64,000 nt of DNA from a virus. Numbering within the stretch: position 1 is the stretch's first letter; each line of letters starts with the position of its first letter. This document shows, piece by piece, positions 32,433 through 42,300 of this stretch. The stretch is taken from the IMG/VR virus record IMGVR_UViG_3300008629_000003, positions 1 to 64,000 of that record; one strand, 5' to 3'. Position numbers and translations under genes: made by a program. The notes beneath the pieces are model-generated. The model saw only the letters and a list, made by a program, of their open reading frames with translations. It had not been told where the DNA came from and did no database searches.

Positions 32433-33214
32433 CGCCGCTCTTCCTCCCCGCGCGTCCATTGGTCCAGCCGACTGACCGAACACCGGTAGGGGTAAGCCGT
32501 CCCGGCTTCCGCTCGAAACATACCGGGGTCATACTCCACAACATAGGCCGCGGGAGCTCGATATCGCACCGTGTACCCCCGGGCCGGGGATGGCCCGCAC
32601 CCCTCGCGCCATTCAATCCTCTGGCCGGTGCGGGTGTATTCTACGCCCTCCACGGCCTCCAGAATTGCACGCGTCCCGGCCTGTTCGTAAAACACCGCCT
32701 CCACTTCCGAGACGCGTGGATACTTCAACCGATCCGGGGTTGGTGATTGCTCGGGGACGCGGTAGTCGCCAATCGAATCGCGGAACCGTATGTCAGAGCC
32801 GCTGAGCTGTTGATGCGCGCGATAGATCACCTCCTGAACGATGTGGGTCTCGTTGTCGGGTAAAATCATGTCACCAGGCGCCGCAATAATCGGCCGGGGA
32901 AACGTCGCCTGAGCATCACCGTGGATCAATTGGCCCGCGGCTTGGTCCTCTCGTTTGTTGCTGCGATTCTGCAACAACACGACAATCGGCTCCCGGTGCT
33001 TTTGTGGGTGTAAATACCCGCGACCGAAACAGCTTGGACAACCAATAGCCGGGAGGCCGGTTTCGAGGCGCAAGCATGGGCATTTGATGCCCCTCCTCAA
33101 CTCGGCACTTTGCCCGTGTTGCTCGATCAAATCGTCGAGCTCGGCCGGGTCCACGTGAATCAGGGGAAACCTATCGGTCCCGACCACCTGGAGGCTTTTC
33201 CTTCGGGCGGCCAT
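32429..33214 (-). CDS. Neck/connector protein with zinc ribbon (261 aa)
   Basis: I chose ATG 33214, which overlaps the stop of the previous gene (TGATG). It begins MAARRKSLQVVGTDRFPLIH. Early cysteines (CPCLRLETGLPAIGCPSCFG, about 45-65) form a CxC...CxxC zinc site. The rest is strand-rich (PGDMILPDNETHIVQEVI). Its position between two connector genes suggests a neck or adaptor role; no family is certain. Confidence 0.75.
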   Translation of the reverse strand: MAARRKSLQVVGTDRFPLIHVDPAELDDLIEQHGQSAELRRGIKCPCLRLETGLPAIGCPSCFGRGYLHPQKHREPIVVLLQNRSNKREDQAAGQLIHGDAQATFPRPIIAAPGDMILPDNETHIVQEVIYRAHQQLSGSDIRFRDSIGDYRVPEQSPTPDRLKYPRVSEVEAVFYEQAGTRAILEAVEGVEYTRTGQRIEWREGCGPSPARGYTVRYRAPAAYVVEYDPGMFRAEAGTAYPYRCSVSRLDQWTRGEEERR

Positions 33215-34131
33215 CAATAGCCGTACATCATGACCGGGAGGCCACGCTTGTACGATCGCAGGCTTTTCCAATTGATCCGCTTGGTCGCTTCATCCAAGAC
33301 GTGCTCAAGTGCTGAATTCAAACCGTAGATCGCCGACGCCTGAAGACCAACGGATCGACTCACGCCGTCCATGCTTATCGACGCACTTGTTAGCCCTTGC
33401 GACTGCGCCAAACCACCAATCGACAAGAGGGTGATCCCTGCCACGCAATAGCACCAATGCGCCAAAACCGCCTCGATCTCACCCGTCGCGCCGCCCTGTT
33501 TCGAAATCGGCCCGCGCGTAAAATCGACGGCCCAAAAATCCGGCACCGGGCTCTGGTGGATGTTGATCGTATGCCACACGCCGTAATTCGAACCGCCACC
33601 GTCGGCGTTGTTGGTGATCACTACCGACAACAGATCGGTCGGAATGATGTGGAGCGTTCCCTGCTCCCCCCACTCCAATTTCACAAAATTCATATTTCCG
33701 TTGGCTTCGGAAAACTCCCAAACCAACACGTCGAAATAATACGCGCGGATCCGGTCAACCGATATGACAGAAGCCGAGGGCAAGTCAATCCGAAACCACG
33801 TATTTGTCGCCGCCCGATTGTACGGCAAGCGTGACACCAGGCGGTCAAAATGGACTCCCTGAATCAAGCCGTCGTCAGCGGGGCGAGCCTTGCAAACCTC
33901 GATCCCCATAGGGACGCCAAGCTTGGCCTCCAGCTCGGAGATCGCCGCGCGCATGTGCCACCGAATCGTCTCGTCTGGTATCGCCCCTAGAACACCGGTC
34001 AGATCATCTTGTGAACTTGGGTCGAGCCCAGCCGCCAAACCCGGCGCGTACCTCCTTCTCCATAAATCTGGATCAAGAAGCTCCGCAACAGGGACACTCA
34101 GACCGAGTGTGCGATAAGACGGCCGACTCAT
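33214..34131 (-). CDS. Head-tail connector-like protein (305 aa)
   Basis: ATG 34131 is preceded by GAGGGGAT. The segment IPDETIRWHMRAAISELEAK (about 50-70) resembles the helix of gp6-type head-tail connectors, and the beta-rich part (WFRIDLPSASVISVDRIRAY; FVKLEWGEQGTLHIIPTD) is long for that family. The C-terminal half is helical. Its position after capsid and decoration genes is as expected. The call is moderate. Confidence 0.75.
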   Translation of the reverse strand: MSRPSYRTLGLSVPVAELLDPDLWRRRYAPGLAAGLDPSSQDDLTGVLGAIPDETIRWHMRAAISELEAKLGVPMGIEVCKARPADDGLIQGVHFDRLVSRLPYNRAATNTWFRIDLPSASVISVDRIRAYYFDVLVWEFSEANGNMNFVKLEWGEQGTLHIIPTDLLSVVITNNADGGGSNYGVWHTINIHQSPVPDFWAVDFTRGPISKQGGATGEIEAVLAHWCYCVAGITLLSIGGLAQSQGLTSASISMDGVSRSVGLQASAIYGLNSALEHVLDEATKRINWKSLRSYKRGLPVMMYGY

Positions 34132-34142
34132 ATCCCCTCACG

Positions 34143-34619
34143 TTATCGGCGCTGACAGTACAGGTAAGCGCTGGCGCCGACCACATCACCGGAACCTGTA
34201 CCAACGACGGACAACGCGATGGTCGCGTTGTAGTCTACGTCGGCCTTGCCCGTTTCTGGAGCGACACGTTGACCGGTGCCCGCGCCCGTCTTGATGTCTT
34301 CTGGCGCGTCCAAGATCGTGGCGCCCGCCACCAAAACGTCGGCAGTCGCCGCCGAACCCGCCGCCGACTCACAACCAAGATCCGCGGCCCAGATGGTAAG
34401 CGGCCAAGGCGCCTTCACTGCGAGGCTGACCTTCGTGTTGTTGTTGGCCGCGGTATGCAGCATCAACGGAATGACAAAGAACGAAGCCGGAAACTCGTGC
34501 AAACGAGCATGGCCGGCATAGCCGAGGGCCTTGTCGTAGCGCCGCAAGTCGAAAAGTTGGTCACTAGTAGGGCGAACACTGAACGCCCCAACTACGGCAG
34601 AGTTGCTAATTTCAGCCAT
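34143..34619 (-). CDS. Putative capsid decoration or head structural protein (158 aa)
   Basis: ATG 34619 has AAGGAGCCACC upstream. It is strand-rich with alternating small residues (SAATADVLVAGATILDAP; YNATIALSVVGTGSGDVV) and begins MAEISNSAVVGAFSVRPTSD. Size, composition and place two genes after the capsid fit a decoration protein. No motif gives direct proof. Confidence 0.72.
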   Translation of the reverse strand: MAEISNSAVVGAFSVRPTSDQLFDLRRYDKALGYAGHARLHEFPASFFVIPLMLHTAANNNTKVSLAVKAPWPLTIWAADLGCESAAGSAATADVLVAGATILDAPEDIKTGAGTGQRVAPETGKADVDYNATIALSVVGTGSGDVVGASAYLYCQRR

Positions 34620-35460
34620 TGGTGGCTCCTTCTGTCAGTCGAATGATCGCGTCTCGTTGGGCTACCGAAACAGTCGGAAGACCTTCTCGACGCAAATAGT
34701 AATTGATACGATTTGGGTGCGGGTGACTCTCTTGGGTCTTTTTTCGCAGATCGCTGATGATTTTCTGCGCGGACTCTAAGTCTTCCGCCGATCCCCATTC
34801 TTGCAGTAGTTCTACCGCGTCGGCCGCGGTGACGATCGGATCCAAATGCACAGGATCGGCCACGTCCGAGCCGGCCGCCTCGGTGCTCGGGCTATGCTCG
34901 GGCTCCTCTTCCACAGGCTCGACAACAGGAGGCGCCTTGCGCTTCTTTTTGCTAGGGGGTCGTGGCGGGCGCCATCCGTCGGCCGGCGTCTTCCATCCCG
35001 TAACTTCCCACGGGTACGCCTTCCCTCGCATTTTCGCCCAATCCACCGGAGGAACGGACAATAGCATTTCTGCCAGCGTTAGGCCGGTAGCCAAACTTCG
35101 CCCACCCGCTTCTCCTGGGTTGCCGTGGTTGAATACTCCAACCAAGTCGTCGGTCGACCATCCGAGCTCTATAGCTCGATCCAGAGGCGTGGTGGCCGTG
35201 GGTGGTACGGGCCGCAATGTTGGACGAGATTTAGGGGCAGTGGAGAGAACCTCGTCCTCCCGTACCACCCGAAACCGGCCATCCGACTGCACCACAGCCG
35301 CCCGAACCGCCGCCAACGCCGGCGCGTCCTCCGGCATGGTGGCCACCATCACATACTCCCCGGATACAAGCTCGCGTTTAACGAACTCCACCGGTTCCCC
35401 CCCCATCCAGAAGATCGAAGAGTCGCGTAGGCGGCCACCATGTCGGACGATCCACACCAT
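34612..35460 (-). CDS. Hypothetical head-region protein (282 aa)
   Basis: The start is uncertain: ATG 35460 lies seven bases after the capsid stop, while ATG 35499 overlaps the capsid end. Neither has a good ribosome site. The N-terminus (VWIVRHGGRLRDSSIFWMGG) is strand-like; the middle is Pro/Lys-rich (PPRPPSKKKRKAPP) and acidic (EEEPEHSPSTEAAGSD), and the end is helical. A flexible linker separates two domains. No family is recognised. Its stop overlaps the next gene's start region. Confidence 0.72.
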   Translation of the reverse strand: MVWIVRHGGRLRDSSIFWMGGEPVEFVKRELVSGEYVMVATMPEDAPALAAVRAAVVQSDGRFRVVREDEVLSTAPKSRPTLRPVPPTATTPLDRAIELGWSTDDLVGVFNHGNPGEAGGRSLATGLTLAEMLLSVPPVDWAKMRGKAYPWEVTGWKTPADGWRPPRPPSKKKRKAPPVVEPVEEEPEHSPSTEAAGSDVADPVHLDPIVTAADAVELLQEWGSAEDLESAQKIISDLRKKTQESHPHPNRINYYLRREGLPTVSVAQRDAIIRLTEGATNG

Positions 35461-35467
35461 CGACGGC

Positions 35468-36979
35468 TTAGGCCCGGCCGATGTTGTAGAAATACACATT
35501 CTGGAGGGCGTTGCGCACCTCGGGAACGCAAGCCGAATACATCAGAGGCCGGTCCACTTCAGCCAGAATCGACGCCAGCGCCATGATCCCCATTGATGGC
35601 CCCAGGCTTGCGACGGCCACGGTGTTCGTCGGCGTGTCACCACCGGTCAAGAAGCTGGCCGCATTGTCACGCGCCGCCCAGTATGCCCCGGGCTGCCCAT
35701 TGTGCAGAGCGCGCTCGGAAGCGGAAGTCACCCGCAGACCAAAGGCGTGCGAGGTGTTCGGACGGTAATGGTTCAGATCGTAGGATGTTACTGCGCCACC
35801 GCCCCCGGTGTTCGCTACCTCGAAAATGAACCACGCATCGGTCGAAGCCGAGTCCGCGTCCGTGCCGCGGTAAACCTTGAACGAGTCGGCCAAGGGGTTG
35901 CCCGGGGTGATCGTCAGAGTCACCTCTTGAGTCGCCGCGACGGTCGTGTAGCCCGTTGAAGGCGCACGCGTCCCGAGACTTTCGAGCTCTTCGACGGTCT
36001 CTGTGATCACCCAGAAAATCTCCCCGGCGCTTGCTGCATCCCACTTGGATACCCGGCTACCGCCCGGTGAGCCCGCGGAAGGCGCCGCAACCGTTGGACT
36101 CGTTGTCGGTGCACCAGTAATCAGCGCGCTGCTGTACTGCGGCGCTGCATAGATGGGGGACAAGGTGTTGTCCGACTCAAACCAAATTACCCGGCCCTGG
36201 GTCTGGATGCCTGCAATCTGCTGACCGACCATGTATGGCTTCGCAGAGATCGGCATCGGGAGACGCTGGGCGCCGTCCATAGAGCTCTCAAAGGTCTCGC
36301 GAGTCATCGGATCCATACAAAAGCAATTGAACACACCAAACAGCGTCGCGCTCTTGGCGGCCCGTTCGCGGATCGTGTCAATGGTCAGGGGTGATCCCTG
36401 CATGTCGATTGCGTGGGAGCCATAGGGAGACGTGCCCGTCGTTCCGTCTGTGCCTTCGCGGATCTGCTGTGCCAGTCCTTCGAATCGCAGTCCACTCGCT
36501 CCGAGGCGCGTCTGCGACGTGTCGGAAAAATAGAGGTTCCGGTTCTTCTTGAACAACATATTTTTGCGCAAGGCTACGCGCTCAATGTTCTGAGCGCCCG
36601 TGGTGCCGAGGGCGCGCTGCGTCTTCTCAAGCGCCGCCAAGAGAAAGGTCGGCCCAATCTCGCCCATGAGCTTGATGTTCTTGATCACGCGCTCGGTGCC
36701 GAAGTTGGTCTCAGGGGGCAAGCTCCGCTCCCCAAAAAAACCACTATTCCGGCTGAAGCCATAGGAGGTCACCTTGGTGAATTCGTGCTTGATGCTTGTG
36801 GCGGGCACGGACGGCAGCAACTTCATGAGCGTGAGCTCACCCGGGTCGCTTTCGTTCCAAAGTGTATTGTGGGCCTCGATTTCGAGGTCCTCTGGAACGA
36901 TATCCGTAATGTTTCCGCTGTGAACCGCCTTTTCCAGTGCTTGAAGCAGTTGGGCGGTCTGGGCTCCGTTGATTGACAT
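35468..36979 (-). CDS. Major capsid protein (503 aa)
   Basis: ATG 36979 has AGGACC upstream. It follows protease and scaffold genes. It begins MSINGAQTAQLLQALEKAVH, then a long helical N-terminal arm and a segment with VALRKNMLFKKNRNLYFSD. The C-terminal half contains an Ig-like strand-rich stretch (PSTGYTTVAATQEVTLTITP) that may be a surface-exposed insertion, then FLTGGDTPTNTVAVASLGP and MYSACVPEVRNALQNVYFYN. The HK97 fold is presumed. The length exceeds a plain HK97 capsid, in line with an added domain. Confidence 0.88.
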   Translation of the reverse strand: MSINGAQTAQLLQALEKAVHSGNITDIVPEDLEIEAHNTLWNESDPGELTLMKLLPSVPATSIKHEFTKVTSYGFSRNSGFFGERSLPPETNFGTERVIKNIKLMGEIGPTFLLAALEKTQRALGTTGAQNIERVALRKNMLFKKNRNLYFSDTSQTRLGASGLRFEGLAQQIREGTDGTTGTSPYGSHAIDMQGSPLTIDTIRERAAKSATLFGVFNCFCMDPMTRETFESSMDGAQRLPMPISAKPYMVGQQIAGIQTQGRVIWFESDNTLSPIYAAPQYSSALITGAPTTSPTVAAPSAGSPGGSRVSKWDAASAGEIFWVITETVEELESLGTRAPSTGYTTVAATQEVTLTITPGNPLADSFKVYRGTDADSASTDAWFIFEVANTGGGGAVTSYDLNHYRPNTSHAFGLRVTSASERALHNGQPGAYWAARDNAASFLTGGDTPTNTVAVASLGPSMGIMALASILAEVDRPLMYSACVPEVRNALQNVYFYNIGRA

Positions 36980-37038
36980 TTTTCGGTCCTTCTAAAGTAA
37001 GGTTTAGAGATTCGCTAACGCTACAAACGCTATAGCGG

Positions 37039-37782
37039 TTAGGCTTGAAGAGTCTTCACCGCCTCAATGATTCGCGTGTTGTTGGCGTCGTCGTATGCGT
37101 CGAACTTGCCCGTGTGCTGGTAGCTGCGCAGCTCGTCAGTTGATACGACATGACCCATCCGAGCCTTCGCTAGAACGTCCTTCGGAAACCCTGGCCCTTC
37201 GGCACGCTTGATCTCCTGACGCCGCCGATTCGACACGCGCGGGCGAGCGGGAGCAGTGAAACCCGTGTCCGGTACCGACATGAGAGCCTCATGCGTAGCG
37301 ACCACCGCTTTCCCCATGGGTGCCAGCGTTCCAGCCAACCCGCGGGCGAGCTGTTGATTGCTCTTGACCAGTCCCTTGATCAGCTTGCGGTCGAGCGCGC
37401 GGCCCTTCTCCAGTCGCTCGATTCGCTTGGACATAGCCGTCAGAAATTCCGTAGCGTCGATCGCGCCTTGATCGTAGTCGTTGAACTGACGAGACATTTG
37501 CATGTCTTCGAAGCCTGGCTCGTCGTCCTCTTCGTCTTCGTCGATCTCCTCTTCGTCTTCGTCGATCTCCTCTTCGTCTTCGTCGATCTCCTCTTCGTCT
37601 TCGTCGATCTCCTCTTTGGCCTTGGCCATGGGCTTAACAACCACGCCGAGCAAAGTGTTGAGGCCATCGACCAAGCCCTTCGCCATGGTTTGCATAGCTC
37701 CGTCGGTGTCGTCGGCGAGCTTGCCGATCTCTTCGATTTCGGCCGCTAGGGTGTCGGGATTGATTTTATCCAAGTTAGGCAC
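37039..37782 (-). CDS. Capsid scaffold-like protein with acidic tandem repeat (247 aa)
   Basis: I chose GTG 37782 because AAGGAG sits seven bases upstream; ATG 37806 has no ribosome site. Residues about 60-90 hold four copies of EEIDEDE from a 21-bp DNA repeat. The rest is helical, with coiled-coil potential (AMSKRIERLEKGRALDRKLI) and a basic C-terminal part (RPRVSNRRRQEIKRAE). Position between prohead protease and capsid, acidic repeats and helices fit a scaffold removed by the protease. Confidence 0.82.
   Translation of the reverse strand: MPNLDKINPDTLAAEIEEIGKLADDTDGAMQTMAKGLVDGLNTLLGVVVKPMAKAKEEIDEDEEEIDEDEEEIDEDEEEIDEDEEDDEPGFEDMQMSRQFNDYDQGAIDATEFLTAMSKRIERLEKGRALDRKLIKGLVKSNQQLARGLAGTLAPMGKAVVATHEALMSVPDTGFTAPARPRVSNRRRQEIKRAEGPGFPKDVLAKARMGHVVSTDELRSYQHTGKFDAYDDANNTRIIEAVKTLQA
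37527..37610 (-). repeat. Four 21-bp tandem repeats in the scaffold gene
   Basis: On the plus strand CCTCTTCGTCTTCGTCGATC is part of a 21-base unit starting at 37,527, 37,548, 37,569 and 37,590, followed by a partial unit. The unit is a codon multiple and encodes EEIDEDE. The number of copies is likely to vary by slippage without breaking the frame. Confidence 0.93.
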
Positions 37783-38653
37783 TTTGGCGCTCCTTGTGGT
37801 TTGCATATTGAAGGCACCAGCGAATCGCCTCCCGTCGGGAGATTTTAAATCTTCGCCGTACCTGTCGGATCAAGTGTTCCATCTTTTCGGTTTTGGTGTC
37901 GCCTGATACGCCTTCCAAATCTTCCTTAACGACTGCGCCGGTTCCCGCGCCACCCGCGGTAACCGCTTTGGCGAGTGTGCACCGCGCACCTTTGGGGCAT
38001 TTGCAGTTGCGGCAGGCATCGGCGCCGACCATCCCCTTGCGCAGAAAGGCTAACTCCATCGGCTCCAAGGTCGTGTCTGGATTGACCGGAACCTCGCACA
38101 CGGCCGCACAGGTCACCTTAGCGTAGAGGACACGCTTTCGACATGGCGACAACGCCATAGAACCCTCAGCGCTCAAGCCTAGAGGCCGCGGGGTGCCCTT
38201 GAGAAGCTGTGACAAGCTCCAGAAATGATCCGCACGATCAAGCTCGCCCGGGCTAGGCCATTTGTCGGGGGGCAGAAACTTCTGCCATGATTGGGGGTCC
38301 GTCCGGTCAAACAGGTGACCCGTAGTCCAAAATCCGACTTTGCCGTGCGACTTGCTCAACTCTGTGTCGCCGGCGTGAAACTCCAAGGTTGTCGGAACGC
38401 CAACAATGATCGGCTTTCCATCTGGGCCGACTATGTGGGTGTCGTTCCAGAATCCGCCTTTTATGTACTCTTCCCAATTGATATGTCCGAGCTCGCGCGC
38501 TGCGTCCATGATCTGATCGTCGCGATCGACGGTGGGTACCACGCCACCATCTGGGCCGATCTTCCCATAGGTCATCAGCCAACCCCCGAGCGGGCGCGTT
38601 GGTCGCCATCCGGCGCCGCGGCTTTTGACCAAGGGTACAACTTCGCCTTTCAT
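37775..38653 (-). CDS. Prohead protease, S78/XkdF-like (292 aa)
   Basis: I chose ATG 38653, which begins MKGEVVPLVKSRGAGWRPTR; earlier starts lie in or upstream of the terminator, though this start lacks a good ribosome site. The pattern fits a prohead serine protease: SKSHGKVGFWTTGHLF (His near 103 or 113) and PLGLSAEGSM (Ser161), as in XkdF-like S78 peptidases. A cysteine cluster (ACRNCKCPKGARC) and a basic helix are added at the C-terminus, unusual for the family. It should cleave scaffold and perhaps the giant head proteins. Confidence 0.83.
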   Translation of the reverse strand: MKGEVVPLVKSRGAGWRPTRPLGGWLMTYGKIGPDGGVVPTVDRDDQIMDAARELGHINWEEYIKGGFWNDTHIVGPDGKPIIVGVPTTLEFHAGDTELSKSHGKVGFWTTGHLFDRTDPQSWQKFLPPDKWPSPGELDRADHFWSLSQLLKGTPRPLGLSAEGSMALSPCRKRVLYAKVTCAAVCEVPVNPDTTLEPMELAFLRKGMVGADACRNCKCPKGARCTLAKAVTAGGAGTGAVVKEDLEGVSGDTKTEKMEHLIRQVRRRFKISRREAIRWCLQYANHKERQSA

Positions 38654-38701
38654 GCGAAAACTGTGTTTGTGGATTGGCGGATTCTGTGACGCTTCACACC
38701 T

Positions 38702-38747
38702 CAAACAAAAAAAGACCCACCATCCGAGAGCGAAAAAGGATGGTGGG
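38702..38747 (-). terminator. Rho-independent terminator inside the late block
   Basis: Read on the minus strand: CCCACCATCC (38747-38738), a 12-base loop, GGATGGTGGG (38725-38716), then TCTTTTTTTG. A perfect 10-bp stem with seven T's. It lies between the Com-like gene and the protease, about 50 bases before the protease start. Confidence 0.93.
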
Positions 38748-38796
38748 CCGTAGCTGTCGAGAGCCCGCACTCTCATAGCCGCACGCCTACATGTGA

Positions 38797-39072
38797 TCAC
38801 GTTTGTGGAGGATTGTCAACAACTCGGCGCACAATTACCCTTCTGCGGGCTTTGGGCGTGGCGGCGGCGGGCTCTTTTAGCGGCGCGGAGCTCAACAGCG
38901 GAACCTCTATGTCTGCGCCACAGCCACCGGGGCACAGCGCCACCACCCGGCCGTCGCTTCCAACCTTGATGATCCTGTTGGCCAACGTCCACTCCCCGCG
39001 TCGCTTTTTCCACAGCGATTTGTCGCAGGTGTGGCATTTCACCTCCACCGCGGCCGGATCAATCGCGGCCAA
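38797..39072 (-). CDS. Com-like zinc-finger protein (91 aa)
   Basis: The start is TTG 39072 with TAGAGG six bases upstream. It contains VKCHTCDKSLWKK and later ALCPGGCGADIEVPL, two Cys pairs in the arrangement of phage Mu Com, a small RNA-binding zinc protein that activates mom translation. The C-terminal tail is basic (KARRRVIVRRVVDN). No mom-like gene is visible here. It is the last gene before the internal terminator, whose RNA hairpin it might contact; that is a guess. Confidence 0.75.
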   Translation of the reverse strand: MAAIDPAAVEVKCHTCDKSLWKKRRGEWTLANRIIKVGSDGRVVALCPGGCGADIEVPLLSSAPLKEPAAATPKARRRVIVRRVVDNPPQT

Positions 39073-39301
39073 TGATTGCCTCTAGTCGAGCGCGCTCCGC
39101 TAGAAGAGCCCTGAGACGGCGGTGCGTAAAGATGCCGCCGACGTCTTTGCTCAGGGCTTCTTGGGCCTTCTGTATTGCTGGCCCCATCGTGTCGAGCTGG
39201 GCCTTCGCTCGGGCGATCAGCTTCTTGCGCTGCGCGTCCGACTGAAGCCGGTGGGTTTTAAGGCGTACCAGATGACCGACTGCTTGTTGGTGCTGACTCA
39301 T
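39059..39301 (-). CDS. Small helical protein (80 aa)
   Basis: ATG 39301 overlaps the stop of the 2135-residue gene (ATGA). It is basic and helical (LQSDAQRKKLIARAKAQLDT; LRALLAERARLEAIIG), likely a coiled coil. No family is recognised. Coupled translation with the giant kinase/helicase gene suggests it is a partner or assembly factor of that protein. Confidence 0.78.
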   Translation of the reverse strand: MSQHQQAVGHLVRLKTHRLQSDAQRKKLIARAKAQLDTMGPAIQKAQEALSKDVGGIFTHRRLRALLAERARLEAIIGRD

Positions 39302-42300
39302 GCTGCCCCTTTGTGCTTTTCTTGGAGGGCCTTTTGGTACGCGAAGGCGACCCCGTGCTCGTCTAGGTTAGCGAGCGGGCTTTGGAATACATCGGCAAGC
39401 CCGCTTTTACGGCGCAATCTGCGGCGCGCGGACGTGTCGAATTCTGTGTCTGTGTGCCAATCGTGGACGTCCACATTTCCCGTTTGGCCTTGCCGGTACG
39501 CACGGCCGGATCTCTGGGCGTGACTCTTCATCGTTTGCGGGACGTCGTAGTGGTGGATCGCTTTCCCTCGCTGAAGATTGAGCCCCGCCTCTCCCGACGC
39601 CGTGGATACAATGACGTCGTGCTTCGGCGGGCCGCTCCCCTTCGGGTCGAATCCAAGCCTCACCGAATCGCGAGCCGACGCGGTGAGTCCCCCATGGTAC
39701 AGCGCGGAACGTAGACCGCGGCGGCGAAGCTCTTCGTGGATAAGTTTCGCGCCTGCCAGAGAATCGGAGAACACAATCGAAGGTTTCCCCTTTTGGCTGT
39801 TGCCGTCACGGTCCACATAGAGCCCGTGGTTTACGTCGTGCTCCAGCACGTCGGCCATTTGCTTGAGTTTTTGGTTGTGCTCTACCGGGGCCAGGTTTAC
39901 CGCGCGGCGCATAGCGGACTCTCGAATGATTCCGAGGCTCCGCGACAAGTCACGCGCTACGCGTTCGTGGTCGGCGGCGGGAATATCGAACTTTCCAGGC
40001 GCCGCCAAGAACTTCATCGCTTCCACATCTACGCCCCCACGTTGCCGGGCGGCCCTTGCTCGCTCGTACATTTTTTTGGTCTTGTCTACCAACGCCGCGT
40101 GCTTTCCCGTTAGCTTGATCGGTCCTTCGCCGGGCACCTTCCGTCCCTCTACGATCCGCGGGTTGGAGCTATCCAGACGCTTGACCCCTTCTGGCTTCAC
40201 GTGGGCCGTGTAAGTCATGTGGGCCATCTCGCGGCGGATCGCGTCTGGATTGTGCGCGAGGTCTTGTCCATATGCCTGCATGAATTCGTGAGCGTCTTGG
40301 TACTTCACGGGATCGAGCTTCGATGCCATGGCGAAGACTTCGCGCTCATCGTTTTTGTGCGGCGTAGCCGTCCCGGCCAAGTAGTGTGTACGATTGATCG
40401 GGTGACTTACGGCGCTATTCATCATCGCGACCCCGCTTGGGTTGTCTCTCCACGTCCCAAGGTGCGCCTCATCCTCATACACCATGTGCTTTGGGATCCC
40501 GTGGGCATCGAAAGCCTCACGCATCCACCGGGCGCGGGTCTCGGGCGTGGCGCTTTCCATGTCGGTCCTCATTTGCTTGGGTGTTCGGCCATGGTGTTCG
40601 CTCATGAGCTGGAGGGCAGTGTCGCGGAATGCCTGGTGTGTCATCACCCGCATGTGCAACGAATCGTCTTTGAGCATTGCCACGCGGTCGGCGTGCTTTT
40701 TGCCAACGCCTGTGCTCCAATTGTATTGGCCCGGCTCGGTAAATTGAAGCATTGCGCTATCAAATTGCGATTGGACGGCAGCGGGCACCAGAAACAAACC
40801 GTGCTTTGTGTCGCCAGCGCTGTGTAGGTGTGTGAATCCCCCGATCCCGATCGCCGTCTTACCCGTACCAGTCCCAAGGAACGCTCCAACCGATCCAGAT
40901 TCCTGCAACATCTTGATCACGCGCTGGCCGTGGACACGCTCTTTATCCATGCGGATACCAAACAGCGGCACTTTTTGGCCAGCTTTGAAGCCCTTGCCGA
41001 CCTTGCTTACCATGGATGTTAGCTGCTCTTCGGCTTGTTTGCCGAGCGTGTGGCGCTCGCCTTTGCCGGGGTCCGGTAGCTTCCGCGCTTCTTTTTGGGG
41101 CGGCGGTTTTGCGCTGAACATCGCCATTTGGTTTTGCCTGTCGATCTCCTCGTGAACCAAATGCTCAGACGCTTTGCGCTTTGCCGCGCCCTTTCCGCCC
41201 ATATCCGCGAATCCGCCGCGCTCACGTTTTTGCACCTTGGCGTACATGCTTCGTTGTTCCGATAGATACTGGTCCAGCTCATCCGGCGTCGACGTGCCTT
41301 TTATGTGCCGCTCTTTGTTCGGGATTTCTTGAACGCCAACGCGCAACGATCGGCCCGTGAGCTGACCGTGGTGGCGCTGCATCGTTTTTGCGAAGTCGCC
41401 GCGGATCTCGTGCTGCATAGCGGTCTGGGCGAGCTCCAGAGACGTGTGCGCGTTTACAAACTTCCCCCACGCGGTTGGCTGCTTGGCGACCTCGTCTTTG
41501 ATTTCACGAACCCGAGCGGGATCTGGGTTGTCTCCGAGCGCGGAGATCGCATCTTGCAAGCTGGCGCGGCGGTATTTTTTGAGAACTTCGTCACGGTCGC
41601 GCGCCCAGTCCTTCCACTCTGGGGACGGCCCCGGCGCCATGAAGGACATACTCAGCGTCCCCCGATCCGGGTTTGGCTCGGGGCCTAGCTTTTGCATTTC
41701 GGCCATGTATCGGGTTTCATCGACCTTTGTTTTCTTGTCGATCCCCATTCGGTCATAGTAAAAATCTCGGAGCGCGGCCTTGTCGTCGTGCGTCATTTCC
41801 GCCAACGGCTTGAAGGCTGCGACCGCGGTTGGGTGTTCCGCAAGCGACCGAAATACCGCCTCGTGGGTATTTGGGTCGTTCACCTGCAAATCTTGGGAGT
41901 GGATAGCCCCGGCCGTTTTGCCGTAGGTCTTCTCCATGAACCGATCCGAAAGCCCCTCGAAATGTTCCGACACCTCCTCATACTTGACCTTTTTCCCGTC
42001 CTCCCCTCTCATCGGAAAGAGCTCACGCACGTGATCGATGTATTGCTGACGGTCGGGTGCTCGTTCTATGTTCTGCGGGCTCAACAGGTCGGTCATTACG
42101 GCCGACGGGTGCTCGCCCTCTGCCAGCCTAGATCCAATGTGGTCCTCTAAGCCTTGCCGCACGTCTGAACCCAGGTCCAAATCCTGATACAACGGAGGCG
42201 ACTCGGGGACCGGGTCATTAAACGACGAATTTGCACGGCGCGCGATTCCCGTTGGTAACCAGCCCTCCTCGTCGTGTTCGCCGTTACGAATCGCAACGGC

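Noticed and set aside
34757-35596. 279-residue plus-strand frame over the head genes
   Set aside because: Ser/Thr/Arg-rich shadow of the minus-strand genes, with no ribosome site and no neighbours on its strand.
37527-37610. CRISPR-like array
   Set aside because: Units are directly adjacent with no spacers and code for an in-frame peptide repeat.
38780-38820. Minus-strand promoter with TTGACA at 38,819
   Set aside because: No acceptable -10 at 16-18 bp (TCACAT), and transcripts would meet the terminator at 38,747.
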